Assembly: GCA_029255685.2 (NCBI GenBank)
Contig: CM055318.2
Coordinates: forward strand, 69,535,136 to 69,599,135
Length of the DNA: 64,000 bases
Reading direction: 5' to 3'
Origin: Silene conica
Lineage: Eukaryota > Streptophyta > Magnoliopsida > Caryophyllales > Caryophyllaceae
Positions within the stretch are counted from its first letter, which is position 1. Every line of letters starts with the position of its first letter. Below are positions 10,942-23,380 of this stretch, in pieces. Position numbers and translations under genes: made by a program. The notes below the pieces were generated by a model. The model searched no databases and was not told where the DNA came from. It saw only the letters and a program-made list of their open reading frames with translations.

Positions 10942-11482
10942 AACTAGTTTTCAACCAGTGCAAAATTGCACGGGTATATTTTTAGAAAAAATATGGTGCA
11001 GAATTAATATTACAGAATAGTGTCAATAATACGTGAATATTTTTCATTCAATTTCTATTATATTGATAATACGTTAAAATGCATATTTTAATTAAAATTT
11101 TAAACATGAAATTGAGTACCAAAAAATGTAAATATTGCTATAAAATCAAAACAGTTATACAAATGAATAACGATGACATTATATATAATATGCATATAGA
11201 ATATACATCTTGACTATATTGTTTTTTCTAAGATATATAATAACTGAACATATCGGGGTTTTCTCCTCTCTCGCGCCCCGCGGTAGGATCGTTCCTAGAT
11301 TTTGATCGCCTTTCACTTCTTCCCGACATGATGAATTTGGAGGAAATGGATGAAGGTTTTGAATTGATTTGTTTTGGGATGGTTTTTGGGGAGTTTTTGT
11401 AGAGAGGGAAGGTAGAAAGGGAAGGGGAAATCTGAAAAATGGGAAGAAATGAGGTGAAAATGGGGTTTTTATTTGTTTATAA

Positions 11483-13881
11483 CTAGTCTTTGAACCCGTG
11501 CACTGCACGGGTGGTAACGAAAAGTATTATTAAAAACAAAAACTTACATATTTTTTGGATTTAGTAAAGTATTAAATTAGAAAATCACACTTTGTTTACT
11601 CATGCACTTTCAGTAAGTGTACGTTGCTTAATTTTATTCGAAATACTCTGTTTTTTCTCGGCTTTTTAACTTATATGAGGCGGAATCAAAAGAGTAGATG
11701 TAAATTATTGTACATTCCATAATTTGTTATTTACGCAATATAGAGTTAGTTTTACTTCATTGTAGTTTTTTTTCACATTACCCCTCTTGTTTGTCCCCCT
11801 CTTGTTTGTTCTCTCTCAATTCTCTACCTTTGCTTTCATTTACTGTTTTATCCACCTTTACCTCGACGTCTAGTAGAAACATATACTATGATGGTTTGCT
11901 TCTAGACTCACCAGACTTTCCACCGTAGCGGTGATGTTCACACCTTAACACCTTAATCAACACGACATCCTTCTCATCCCTATCGCAGCAACACCTCACA
12001 ACAACCTTTCATCCCTCCCCCTTCTGCCCCGCCACATGCGTAACCCTAGCCCTTTGTAACCAACCTTATGCAACTCCCCACCCATCATTACACAAACGTT
12101 GCGACCCCTCCCCTATCACGACCTTCCACAATTAAAACTTCTCATTCATTTGCCTTACGGTGACAAATACTATTTTTTTTTATTTCTTTTCTTTTATTTA
12201 TTAAGCCATACTAACATTTCTTCGTCAATATTGCAACTCATTTTGTCATGCTTTAGTAAATGTTAAGCTAAGTAGTTTCAATGAGCAGTTTACTAGGAAA
12301 GTAATCGTAAAAACAATACCGTTAGTTTTAGGCGAATTGAACAATGTTCTTTTTAAAACGCCCATCTTCAATCAAACGAACCAAACTCGCAGTTAAATTT
12401 CTCAACCATGCATTATCTCACCATCGATTATCACCGGTCATTAGCATCCATTATTCCTTCACCCCACCCTTACCCCTTTGACTATTACCTCACTTTCGAT
12501 CCTCTACCCTAAAATAACCCAACCAACGCTCAATAAATCAAGTTCTTTTAACTTTAATATGTATTCATATTTTCTTTAAATCACGATGTTGAGGAATCAA
12601 GTTCCAATGCACGTCTCTACATACGATTGAAATTTTCAAAACTTAATTCTCGAGTTTTTTTCAAGGTTATTTAAATAATTATCCTTGAACCACTGCTAAA
12701 TTTTAAGTCAGCTAATTTCAAATTTTTAAGCATCGTCACAAATAGTAACATTAAAAATTTGTTTCAAGATCAAAACAGTCTGATCATAATCTGTGTGCAG
12801 AATAGTAGCACTATGTTGCTGATTCTTTTTTAACTTTATCACTGATTTTAGCAAATATTTGGGTTTTATTCAAATTTTTTAGCCTTTTAAATATCAGTAT
12901 GTTGTAAGAAAATGTCAAAATTTTTAAGCTCTAGAATTATGGTGAGGTTATTAGTATGAATAATTCAAGTATCTCTAATGCGATTTTCATAGATACATAT
13001 TGTAAATTTAACCTTTGTGGTCTATTTAATGTGAATAATTTGCCTATAATACACGATTTCAAATTTTGTATTCTTTAAATTTGCCCATAATACATAATAC
13101 ATAATTTCAAAATTTTAAGCATTAATCAAATTTGGTATTCTTTAAATTTGCCTAAAACGTAATTATGGAAAAGTTTATAACATAAGTGGATTGAGATTCT
13201 GTTCACAATCATATCATATATTCCGTTGACAATCATATATAGTTGGAATTAAAAAGTAATTGTGTAAAAGATTGACGAAATTAAAAGATTGACGAAATCT
13301 TTACCATAAATTTTTATTACGTTTTAATTCCGTCAAACTTGAATTGCACAAACTTTTTGTTACGTTTTAATTCCATAATCTTTCATTATGTTTTAATTCC
13401 ATAATCTTTTCCGTCAATATTGAATTGGTCAATCTTTTTATTTTTGTTAACTTCTATAATAAATGACTGGTAAATAATATAACAATAAGACACGATTGGA
13501 AAGTTACCTAATTTGTAGCATTAATGAAATGAGATTTTCTAATTAATCACTTTTTTAAAATTTGGAATATATTATTTGTCACTGAGATATGATACTTCGG
13601 TCAAACTTTTCCATAAATTTTCATTTTACATTATTCACGTAATAATTTTAGAATCAATTTCGGTCAAACTTTTTATTTTATTAACTTTTAAAAAACACTA
13701 TTCCATATTAATGCTCCAAATATTTCGCGCAAATATCTCGCATTAATACACTTGAGATTCTTAAATATATCTAGCAAATGACACGTGACGTTTGAATAAG
13801 GTGTGACACGTGGCGTTTGAATAGGGTGTGACACATGGCGACGTATGGAGATGTTGGTATTTGCTTTAATATAATATATGA
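11483..13881 (-). mobile_element. non-autonomous Helitron (copy 1)
   Basis: Read on the minus strand, the element begins TCATATATTATATTAAAGC (5' end at 13881) and ends with a perfect GC hairpin CCCGTGCAGTGCACGGG, an 8-nt spacer and CTAG (3' end at 11483). It sits between a host A and T, as Helitrons do. Near the 5' end are three tandem ~25-bp units with ACACGTGGCG (13788-13845), a common subterminal motif. No Rep/helicase coding frame exists in the 2.4 kb. The interior includes a pyrimidine-rich, possibly captured stretch (11770-12130) and short repeats of TTACGTTTTAATTCC (13310-13425). Confidence 0.65.
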
Positions 13882-13893
13882 TATGCGACAGCG

Positions 13894-13937
13894 GGACAGT
13901 GAGCCGGTTGGAGACCGGCTGCCGGCCGGCTCAGAGC
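13894..13937. other. GC-rich hairpin between Helitron and Gypsy LTR
   Basis: GAGCCGG...CCGGCCGGCTC forms a short stem in an otherwise AT-rich region and is conserved in copy 2 (about 31141-31184). It may be a remnant of an unidentified element. Confidence 0.4.
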
Positions 13938-13974
13938 CTTACCCCTTATTCTTGCCTTGTTCTTTCAGCCAAAC

Positions 13975-15044
13975 TGTAATACTCCGTATTTTACTATATT
14001 TATTTTAAATATTTAATTATTATTTGGATGTGGTTGATAATATTTGATTAGTTTATATTCGATAATTAATTTATCGAATACGTGTTTTTATATTTTATAT
14101 GTTATTAGTGTAGTGTCGGGTTTGAGTGTTAGTTAATATATCGTGTTTTAAGTTACACGGTTGGGCCTCGTTTTGCGTGCAACTAAACAACCCATATCAA
14201 CAATCACATAATTTTACACACACGTTCAGCACTTGTTGTTTCCCTGCCGCCTTACAAACCCCTTCCCCAACCCTACTTTGACCTAATCGACACTCAACTC
14301 ACCCACAACTTTGTTGCCGCCACATCTGGGTATACCAAGGAGGGTTTTACACGGTGGTTTAAGGGTCCTAAGGTCCGTCGTTTACACCAGGAAGAGGGTA
14401 AGTTCACCGATGTCCCCATATTCGCAGTTTCTCCTTCTCTTTTGAACCACATATTCCAATCGTGTTTTAATGTTGTAGTCGTGATTCTTTTTATAGTGGC
14501 AATCTATGATATTAGTAGTTGTGTTTTGGACCATAGTGACACCGTCGTTGACCACCTAGGACCACCAGTAGTGGTTGTTTGTCGCCTGAGTCAAAAGCAT
14601 GGTTTTGTGTATGGATTCGATATATTTCCTAAACATGGTTGTTATGGGTGTTAGGTTTTTTTTATAAAGGTGGTAGTCAGGGTGTTAGATTGGTTGTTGT
14701 CACGGTGGGTGTGAGGTGTTGTGTCGGTGTTAATAGGGATTCTCGTGGTAAGGGTCTGTTGCGATTAGAACAGAATAACGTGGGTGTTGGGGTTTGGATG
14801 CAGGCGTTTGGGTGGTGGCGATAGTAATCAGCGACCACTGACCTTCTCCCTGGAACCACCATGGCTCAGAGGCGAGCCCGGTGGTGCCAGTAGATAAGTT
14901 AGGGGTTGAAGACAGTGTTGTGACTGGTGTTTGACGAGGTGTTCGGTCGCGATTCTGGGTACTGTTGTATGTTGGTCACGGTAGTATGTCGTGGTCTAAG
15001 AATTGTTGGTTTTGTTTCTTTGTTTTTGTTTCCTAATCATCACA

Positions 15045-15094
<50 letters not shown>

Positions 15095-16331
15095 TAATGG
15101 TATGATGGTAATGATAATAGCATTATTAATTTTATTAGTGTAATTAATATTAATTATTATTGTTATGAGTTATAATTGTATAATAATATGTTATTGATAT
15201 TATTATTATTATTATTAATGAGTATTGTGATAATTGGTTAATTGATCGTATGCTCTATTTAGTACGTCTATAATTAATAAGTCTAAAATAGTAAGTTTAT
15301 ACTTGATTAATTATAATTGATATGTATGATTAATTAATGGTAATTGGTATGTATATGGGCATGTTTATATGTATATAATCACAATGTGTTATACGTAAAT
15401 CTCTTAAGAACATGATCAAGTGATTTAGTAGTGTTGATTGTATGAGTAGAATTTAATATAAGTAATATTTATAGGAACGGAATTTGAAGTGGAATATTTC
15501 TAGACGGTGGTTGCTATTTGCAGACTTGCTATTCCAGGTAGGATACACTGTCACTATACTACTGTTATATGTTATGAATGGATGATGAGTGTATGAGTGT
15601 ATGATGTGGATGATGAGCATGAATGATATGCAGATCATATTGGTTATGATGAGTTATTATTACTGTTGCATTCATAAGCATGACATATGCATTGGATACG
15701 GATTCGAGATGATGATATATTATTGGGCCCAAGCTAGTTCTGCAGGACTACACCTGGTGACCTCAGTTGTTATGCTGGTGTTCGGCGACGGCCGATTATA
15801 GTCTGCCGGGAGGTTCGGTATGACTGGCTGTTACGAGTTTGAAAATGAAATTGAGGATGAGAATGAGAATGAGATTGAGATTGAGATTGAGCTCGAGCAT
15901 ATCATGGCATTGTATATCATCTTTGTTGTATTTATGATTATTGTGTTATCCTACTCAACCGCGAGGTTGACAGTGTATTCGTATTCACCTACTATGATCC
16001 GGAATGAGGAGTAGACTTTTTAGGTCAGAGACAGATGGACTAGGAAGTGGGGCTTGGAGAGATACATGGATTGGACTTACTTAGCTATAGTACACATCAA
16101 GTAGTACACATAGTCTCACTTGTAATAGTTCATTTGTTACAGTTTCAGTTGTTTTAGAGTTTTGGTTTTGGACTATACTTTGTATCAGTTTTCAGACTAT
16201 CGTTTAAATAACTTAAAGTACTGTTTGACTTTCACTATGATCATCTACTACCCTGGTTTATCCAGGATGGTAACAGTCTCATTTATCCTAGAAGTCCTAG
16301 TACAGGCTCCTAGGTAAACGGGGGTGTTAAA
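13975..16331 (+). mobile_element. Gypsy-type LTR with primer site, body missing (copy 1)
   Basis: Begins TGTAATACTCCGTATTTT and ends GGGGTGTTAAA just before AGTGGTATCAGAGCG (primer site 16335-16346, initiator-Met type). A ~2.36 kb LTR is typical of large plant Gypsy elements. No gag or pol follows and no second LTR is found, so this is a 5' LTR plus a short leader. Open frames inside it (14442-14654, 15589-15801, 15820-16014) are low-complexity or unrecognised and are not called as genes. The exact 3' end is uncertain by a few bases. Confidence 0.6.
15047..15094. repeat. (ATT)n microsatellite, 16 units
   Basis: Lies inside the Gypsy LTR. The partner in copy 2 (32294-32362) has 23 units, which accounts for the 21-bp jump in offset between the duplication copies. 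Confidence 0.9.
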
Positions 16332-16346
16332 AAGTGGTATCAGAGC

Positions 16347-18770
16347 GAACGATCCTCAAGCCTAAACTAAAAGAATAATAATGAACATAGGAAGAGCCTA
16401 ATAAAATGAACCCTAGGTTAGTAACTGTTATGAGCCCCCAGGATTGGGATGAGTTAGGGCCCCGGCCTCAAACCAAGCCACTGGCCCTTTCTGTCTAATC
16501 TGGTAAACCGTGAGTGATGCAGAGTGTGGGTAATATCTATCAAAATAAAAGATCAGACGTTGCCTATATTGTACTAACAGTTATGCAGGAGCGGAATGAG
16601 GTAAGTAATGATGTGAGTTATGGTTAATGTGTGTATTGGAAGAATGTGATTGATACTGAAATATTAATTGATCTGAATGATTGAATGTGGACTTTTCAGA
16701 GAATAGATGTATATTTATTGGACAATAATTTGGGTGATAAGATCATATGATTTTGGTGTTTCGAAATGTCCATATGATATCTGGTTATTAAATGACTATC
16801 GTAGCTATGTAATATATTGGTTCGTATTTGGATATAAATGATCAGATTTATATGTTATAGTAATCCATGTCTAGTGATATGCGGAATGTGTTACCCCAAG
16901 CCATGAATGCTATAAAGTTATTTGTTGCATAGATCGTACTTAAAGTTTACATGGCAATTTCTTTTTACACACAATTAGTTTAGTTATAGAGTCAGTATTC
17001 AATAAGTGGCACCTTGGTGATTTCTGGGATACATATTTACGTACCATTATGTTGTGATTGTTACGATGGTAAGAACTAATGCATTGTTCATATATGTATA
17101 ATTATTGAATTATTTCGTTGACGCTACTTTTCAATTTCACAATCTTCACTGTCATGTAAATGACAATTTCGGTTTGAAATAATGAATACCCGTTAAATTG
17201 GCACAATGTGATTTCAATGCTTCAAATTATATGTCAACATGTTTGGAAGAAGAATGGTTGTGTTTAAATGTGATAATGTTAAGTTGTTTTTTTTAGGAAC
17301 AAAAATTTTGATAAATTTTCAGAATGTTACCTTGTTTGTACGGGCTGCCATTTAAAATGTGTTTTCTATATGAATGTGAAAATTTTATGTATGATAAAAT
17401 TTTGAGCTAGATTTCCTATGCTTTTGGTTTCATGTTAAAAAGACTTATATTTTGAGAGAAATAAATATTTTAGTCGACAGTGGTCAGATTGTCACTGCAC
17501 AGTTCTGTTTTGACCCATGTTTTTGGAAAATAAACCATTTAAAACATATTTATTTTTTATGTATAATTCCAACTTCACTGTTTAGAATATTCATTCCAGT
17601 TTTCAAAATTGTAAGTCACGTAAAATCTTAACGAGTCGTTATTTAATAGTGATTTTTGCAATTTGCCCAATTTTTTGTTTAATTGCTGTAATGTTTCTGT
17701 TCAGACCAACCGAGTTGAAAAATTTGTTATAAATAATTCCCTTAAGTTTTGCATTTGATTATTTTTCCTATGATTAGTGAATTCATTATATTTCTCAAAA
17801 ACTATAACGGTTCACAAAATGGCTGGACAGTTATTTAATTACAATTTTTGGAAGTTGCTACATGATATTTGATTGTTTAAATTGTAAGTTTTGTAAGTTT
17901 CAATATAAAAGTTTAATCAATATGAATTCTGTAATGTAACTATGTAATGTTCTAGTATGGCATTAGTAGTATGTACGATAGACATATGATATGAAGATGA
18001 ACATTATTATATGATAATATAACCTTGTTATTTCGTTGAGTTTTATGCAAAGTAGTTTCAACTATACAGCCACTAGCGCTTTCTATTGATATGAGCTCAA
18101 AATAATTATGTGGTGTTCATATGTAATGTTAAAGTCATGTTCATCAGAGAAGAGTCTGGACACGTGGTAGAATGAATTTAACTGGTAAAGTTATTAGCAT
18201 GATATAGCAATCTAATTGTTATAAGTAATTGTGAGTATTTTTAACAATGTGAATCATGTTGATGTCCTTTAATATATTAATGGTATATCTGTGTTTAATT
18301 CCCCGCGATAATAATCTTTATAACTTCTTCATGTATATTGTTATGCCACAAAGTGATTTGCATAATGCTATGCTTAAAATCTGACCACAATATTTTGAAT
18401 TATTAATTGGTATACATGTGAATTAAGGAAGTGCTAGTCTTGTGAATTCGTTTACTTTTATCGTTAAATTTTCATATTTCATGAGCTACAATTTACAAGG
18501 ACAATCTTTTCGTAAAGAAGAGTCAGAATGTTTTCGTGTAGCTTTGTTTTCGATCTGTAGGTAGTAAAATTGCATTTTCGATTCGTGTTAAAAAATTGCC
18601 ACAATTACCACTTCAATGTTTCAAAAGTTTCAAAATGTTTTCAAAGTGAAGATCCATGATAAAGTCTGATATTTTGATAATTGTAGTGATTGTTTTTACA
18701 ACATGGAAAATTCTGTAGCCACGTGTTGATGAAATCCTGTCCGAATATTCAATTGTTGCGCTTTATATAA
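16347..18770. other. long AT-rich non-coding stretch
   Basis: Follows the Gypsy primer site. A leader-like portion (16347-16560) then gives way to AT-rich sequence with stops in all frames. One exon-like island (TGCAG GAGCGGAATGAG GTAAGT, about 16583) is probably chance. No gene is supported. Confidence 0.5.
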
Positions 18771-18914
18771 ACCTCTTTTCTTTTTTTGTCATATATTAAT
18801 AACATCATGATAAATGATGTAATGTGGGTAGATGGGAAATGTACCTCTTTTCTTTTTTTGTCATATATTAATAACATCATGATAAATGATGTAGTGTGGG
18901 TAGATGGGAAATGT
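18771..18914. repeat. 72-bp tandem duplication (two units)
   Basis: ACCTCTTTTC...GGGAAATGTA occurs twice with a 72-bp period, one mismatch by eye (GATGTAATG against GATGTAGTG). Each unit holds the palindrome ACATCATGATAAATGATGT. It is conserved in copy 2 at 36034-36177, so it predates the large duplication. Confidence 0.9.
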
Positions 18915-18949
18915 ATCTAATTGGTTTAACTTAAATGAGAGTATGTGAT

Positions 18950-20164
18950 AATCCTGTCCGACGGAGGGACAGCATATCCTAAACTGTACAGTGCATCTTT
19001 TAGTGCTACGACATCAATTTTTCCACACCGATCTCTATCAAATTTCTCAAATACCCCCTGAAACAAATTTGCCAGCAATAATTAAGGAGATCATGCGTGA
19101 CAACTTTGCTTGGGGTGTGTCAAGTTTGAATTAAGATTGACATAAAATGGCTTCATCAGTGGCTAATAGCAAGTTAGCAACCCTTTCTAGAGGGTCAGTC
19201 GTGGATCCTAATGAAGCTTTTACAAATTTAACTGCAGTTTAGTGGCGACTACTACTTTACATTCATAATATAAGTAGCACAGATATTTGAGTGAATTATT
19301 TGATAACACTTCGTATGACAATATGCTTGAAATCCAATGATCTTTGGCTTCATTGCCCATATCTCCTCGACAATTTTGCTAACAAAAAAAGCCACGTAAT
19401 GTCAATCCTATTAAAAACTGCTTCTACTTCTGTACTCCATTGTGCAATATTCTCACTCCCATGTTTCAGTAAGTTGGCAGGCATCTAAATCTATGTTACT
19501 CCGATGCTCCATTTTGATCGCGTGTCAAATACTTGGAAGTATCCAACATGACAAAACACTTCATTTTAGACCAAAAACTTAGAAAACTTCACGAAGAATA
19601 ACTGTATCAGACACTAAGTCTATGACACATGCGACGTTGAAAATCTCAAATGCCTTGTCATGTATGTCCTTTCCTACCCAAGTGGATAATATTTGACTCG
19701 TCACAAATTTGCGACGAATATGTCCGTCACAAATGAGAATATGTGATAATTTATGTAGGGTGTATGATTCTGGGTGGGATAGTCATACTTCTAAGTCTTT
19801 TGTAATCATCCGTTTATGTCTTATGTGGTACGACAATCGCAGGGTAGTAATGACGTGTGTGATAAGATATGCTTGTAGCTTAATCGTGCCCTATGCTTTT
19901 AATTAATCGAGTTAAAGCATTTTAATCTTGTTTTTTTTAGCTATTTAATATTTGCATTAGTAATTTCTTATTTCTTGCCCGTTAGAATATAGTTTAATTA
20001 AATAATTATTCACTCCTCAAATTAGTATAACGATATTATACTTTTCAAAATTACATTCGCACGGACAATAGAATTTAAATTTCCATTAATAGTGATACCA
20101 TAACTGAAAAAAACAATTATAAAGTGTTTACGTACCAAATAATAACTAATGAACGGTGGTATAC
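18950..20164. other. low-copy-looking region with short unassigned frames
   Basis: Contains a frame ending NLPAIIKEIMRDNFAWGVSS (about 19071-19134), a 32-codon frame MASSVANSKLATLSRGSVVD (from 19147) and frames at 19291-19488 and 19709-19906. None has a recognisable domain. One base differs between copies (CCCCCTGAAAC here, CCCCCGAAAC at about 36320), which breaks the first frame in copy 1 relative to copy 2. It may be decayed gene or transposon sequence. Confidence 0.35.
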
Positions 20165-20373
20165 AAAAATTTAGATATCGACAACACTGAAAAATTGTAT
20201 TGACGTGCACGTTCCATGCATGCACATAATTGTTCCATATACGTGTGAGTGATTTTTGTTTTAGTTTAATGTTATGTTAAGTCAATTAGTACTTATCTTT
20301 GGACTTCTAGTTTACCAAAATTTTAAACTCTATTGAGTTCATCTTGAGTTGAGTAAATTAATTAATTCTAATT
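20165..20373 (+). repeat. 209-bp direct repeat flanking the gene remnant, left
   Basis: AAAAATTTAGATATCGACAA...AATTAATTCTAATT recurs at 20972-21180 with about 6% divergence. The two copies bracket the truncated prolamin-like gene piece. Confidence 0.85.
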
Positions 20374-20422
20374 GATTTTGATAGACAGATTAAATTAGTA
20401 AATTATTGTCAACAATTTCAAT

Positions 20423-20896
20423 GAAATATTTTAATCAAAGTTAACCTATACTCCGTAACTCGCACAGAATAATATATGATTTATGGTAAATATCAGCTCA
20501 ACGAAAATTGTAGAGAAACCCTAGTTCAATTGGCATGTACTTTGGTCGCTGCCCTACGTACACTATATGCACCAGATATTAAGTATTCAAGCCATCCTTA
20601 CAACGTAAGGAGGATGAAGCGGCAGATGGATTGATGACTAAATAAAAATCAAATAATAAAACAAGTAATAAAGCAACTTATAATTATAATTTAATAATCG
20701 TATGATAATAGTACCAATTTAGTAAGACCAAAAGATTACGTTGACAAGCTCCATGCATGCAGTCATGCACATCTTTATTCCATCTAACTACGTATATCAA
20801 TATCATGCTAATCATTGTCCTAATTAACATAATCTAACGACATTTATTAATAATCTAACTATAACTATTAAATCTGTCTAAAACAGAATAATATAA
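20423..20896. other. flank homologous to the left and 3' flank of gene 1
   Basis: 20423-20675 matches 655-830 (including GATGAAGCGGCAGATGGATT and the ACAAGTAATAAAGCAA site where the Sirevirus-like element sits upstream). 20676-20896 matches 7443-7666. It carries about 80-100 bp absent from the gene 1 flank (about 20515-20612, ACCCTAGTTCAATTGGCATG...) of unknown origin. This is the unoccupied version of the Sirevirus insertion site. Confidence 0.8.
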
Positions 20897-20972
20897 TTAA
20901 GTGGATGGCGATGGAGCAGAAGCGGAACAATGGTGGGTAATGATAGCCTCCAAAATTGGTAGAGGATGCTTA
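20897..20972 (-). pseudogene. 3' remnant of the prolamin-like gene (copy 1)
   Basis: Encodes only the last ~25 residues plus stop (KHPLPILEAIITHHC...PSPST) and the full 3' flank with its AATAAA. Homology stops abruptly at GAGGATGCTTA, where the right 209-bp repeat begins. Only the sixth cysteine survives, with no promoter or signal peptide. Differences from the live genes (GTGGATGG for CTCGATGG at the stop, AGCCTCC for ACCCTCC) show it diverged before the recent duplication. Confidence 0.85.
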
Positions 20973-21180
20973 AAAATTTAGATATCGACAACACTAAAAA
21001 ATTGTTTTGACAAGCACGTTCCATGCATGCACATAATTGTTCCTTATACGTGTGAGTGATTTTTGTCTTAGTTTAATGTTATGTTAAGTCAATTAGTACT
21101 TATTTTGGACTTCTAGTTTACCAAAATTTTAAATTCTATTGGGTTCGTCTTGAGTGGAGTAAATTAATTAATTCTAATTA
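20972..21180 (+). repeat. 209-bp direct repeat flanking the gene remnant, right
   Basis: Second copy of 20165-20373, an 807-bp offset. Confidence 0.85.
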
Positions 21181-21188
21181 GGGTTTTT

Positions 21189-21295
21189 TGTCTAACACCA
21201 CCATTAAAAAACTTTTTCTTCCAAACACCACCTTTAAAAAAATTATTTGTCAAACACCACCTTTAATAAATATTTTTTTGTCAAACACCACATTT
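21189..21295. repeat. degenerate ACACCACC tandem repeat
   Basis: About four units of roughly 30 bp built on TGTCAAACACCACCTTTAA. This looks like the subterminal repeats of a TIR transposon, but no inverted partner was found nearby, so the element is probably truncated. Confidence 0.5.
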
Positions 21296-21461
21296 TGGCC
21301 AAAGTTTCAGCATTTGTGATGGGGTGACTTTCAGTCGAAGTTTGAGATAGCAAACGAAGTCGGTTTAGAGTGTTCTTGAACTCGTTGGAAAAGTGGGAGT
21401 ACATGCTTTCCAACGGCTGTCAACACGGTGGTCAAAAGTGTCCTTATGTGGGGTAGATTGA

Positions 21462-21501
21462 TGTGTAAAGTAAGGCTATGTGACTAGCCTTACTTTACAC
21501 A
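21462..21501. other. perfect 17-bp inverted repeat, 6-nt loop (copy 1)
   Basis: TGTGTAAAGTAAGGCTA, loop TGTGAC, then TAGCCTTACTTTACACA. It is unchanged in copy 2 at 41283-41322. No surrounding TIR was found. Confidence 0.85.
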
Positions 21502-22294
21502 AATGTACAACTGTAATTAACTTTTTTTTGGGAATTTTTAAGTGATAATTTTGTGTTTTTTCTTTTATTATTTACTTCCTCATTTTTAACAAAAAAAGTG
21601 TTTGACAAGGTATAACTCACGTTTAAAAGTTCTAAAAGCGGCAATTTTTTTTGCAAATTGACCCATTTTATTAAATCTTTGATATGGTTAAAAAAAATTT
21701 CAGTTTATAAACTCGTGGCAAAAATTATGGTCAGTCAAACTTTAAACTTTGACCGATCGTACCTCTTTGTAGCGAGTTCCGAATGAGGCGTTCTTTTTCA
21801 AATAGATGATTATACAACCAGTTGTATAGATCTGGTAATATAGATTTCGAGCTTTACAACAAATAATTAAAGCTTATACATATATTTTACGAGCTTTATT
21901 GAAAATAATCTGAGCGTCGTTATACAAAAAATTGTAACTCAAAACATTATATTGAAACTCAAAAATAATACATATAAAAAACCCAAAGATTTAAATTTTA
22001 ACACAGAAAATTATAGTGCAAGAAAAAATTGTTAAAAGCTCAAAAAAATTTCATATAAGCTCAATTAGATTTGTATTAGATGCACGACGCTCATATACAT
22101 CTGAATATATAATAATCCTATTTGTGATTCTTTTTTCAAATAGACCACGTTTATGATATTTTTTATGATCATTAACAAATTCACAATTGATGAGCAAATT
22201 AAATGATCAAAACCTAATTCACATACAAATTACAGGCCAATCAATTTAATTTCAAAGATCGAAATCATTTGCAAACGATTTGAACATCAATTTA
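21502..22294. other. AT-rich spacer
   Basis: No coding frame. It contains GAGCGTCGTTATAC (21912) and GACGCTC (22087) in inverted order with AACTCAAAA repeats between them, a weak sign of another decayed element. Confidence 0.35.
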
Positions 22295-23011
22295 GGGACG
22301 TGCTTTTTCACATACGGATTTTACTCTTTTACATACGATTTTTACCACATTGTCCTTTTCATTTCTTTTATCATTCAGCCAATTAATTTTTTTTCTCTCC
22401 CTCTTCATCCCCTTAAACACCAATTGATAACAACAACCACCGACCTACCCGTGGTGGTCACCGTGAAGTAATACTTAATTAATTAAATAAAATCAAAACA
22501 AAATTTTAAAAAAGAAGAGAGAAAAACTGGGAACAAAAACAAAAACTAAAAAAGAGAAGTAAAAAACTAAACAACATGTAATACTAATAAAAAAAGAAAA
22601 AAAGGGGGGAAGGTGAAACCCAGCGAGACGTCGATAACTCTATACGCACAAACACAACCAACGATAACATCGACGGACGTCGACAACCCTGGATGCTGAC
22701 AATCAAGAAACCCGATACCAACAACCTAGAGAGCCGATCACCATAGTTAACCATTGTGCAAACCCAAAATGACCGTCAACCACCGTGTCATCCACCACTC
22801 ACAAACCGTAATTAACATTTGACTATGTAAATAATTTCAGTAAAATATAAACTTAATAATTGCAAACATTCAATAATTTTAGGGCAAATTGTATAAATAA
22901 GAGTTGTAAAAGGGGTTTATGTTTAGAGTAAAGGGTAGTATATGAAAATTTTATAAAAAAAATGTATTGTCAAAAAGTAAAATTCGTATGTGAAAAAGTA
23001 ATTCCGTCGCA
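22295..23011. mobile_element. non-autonomous TIR element (copy 1)
   Basis: The left end CTTTTTCACATACGGATTTT and the right end, reverse-complemented, ACTTTTTCACATACGAATTT match over about 35 bp with a few mismatches. The ~700-bp interior has no transposase; it has an A/G-rich stretch and a GC-richer CGACG/CGTCG-containing block (22620-22800). No target duplication could be fixed. The copy 2 partner is about 42116-42827. Related terminal sequence occurs at 9418 and 10630. Confidence 0.5.
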
Positions 23012-23380
23012 AAGTTAAATTATATGAAGGGTAAATTGATTAATACTCCTTTATATAATCTTCTCTATTAAAACAACCACAGTCAACACTCTGGTTAATT
23101 GCATATTTTTTTTATTTTCTTTTATTTTTTCAAGTAAAGGGCCCCCACTCATGTTTATTAACATTTATTTTAACATTTTTTTTATAAATTTAAAAGCAAT
23201 TATGTCAATTATGCAGTACAACTTGAAATTAACAATAAGTAAAATTACAAATATATAATCTCATGATTTGATAATAAACAATCATATAAATTAAGAATTT
23301 TTTGTAATCAAAGAACTGAAACATATTATTACTACAACAAAAAAAAATAGATAACTAATATATCTTCATATTAAAAAATT

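Noticed and set aside
14442-16014. Small ORFs in the Gypsy LTR (and partners at 31689-33282)
   Set aside because: Low-complexity or unrecognised, inside an LTR, and no codon pattern suggesting selection.
20515-20612. tRNA-like or SINE head (TAGTTCAATTGG ... AGTATTCAAGCC)
   Set aside because: The A- and B-box matches are weak, no cloverleaf could be drawn by eye, and no tail or target duplication was found.
23060-23120. Helitron 5' end (TCTTCTCTATTAAAAC)
   Set aside because: The sequence resembles one, but no matching 3' hairpin and CTAG end was found downstream.
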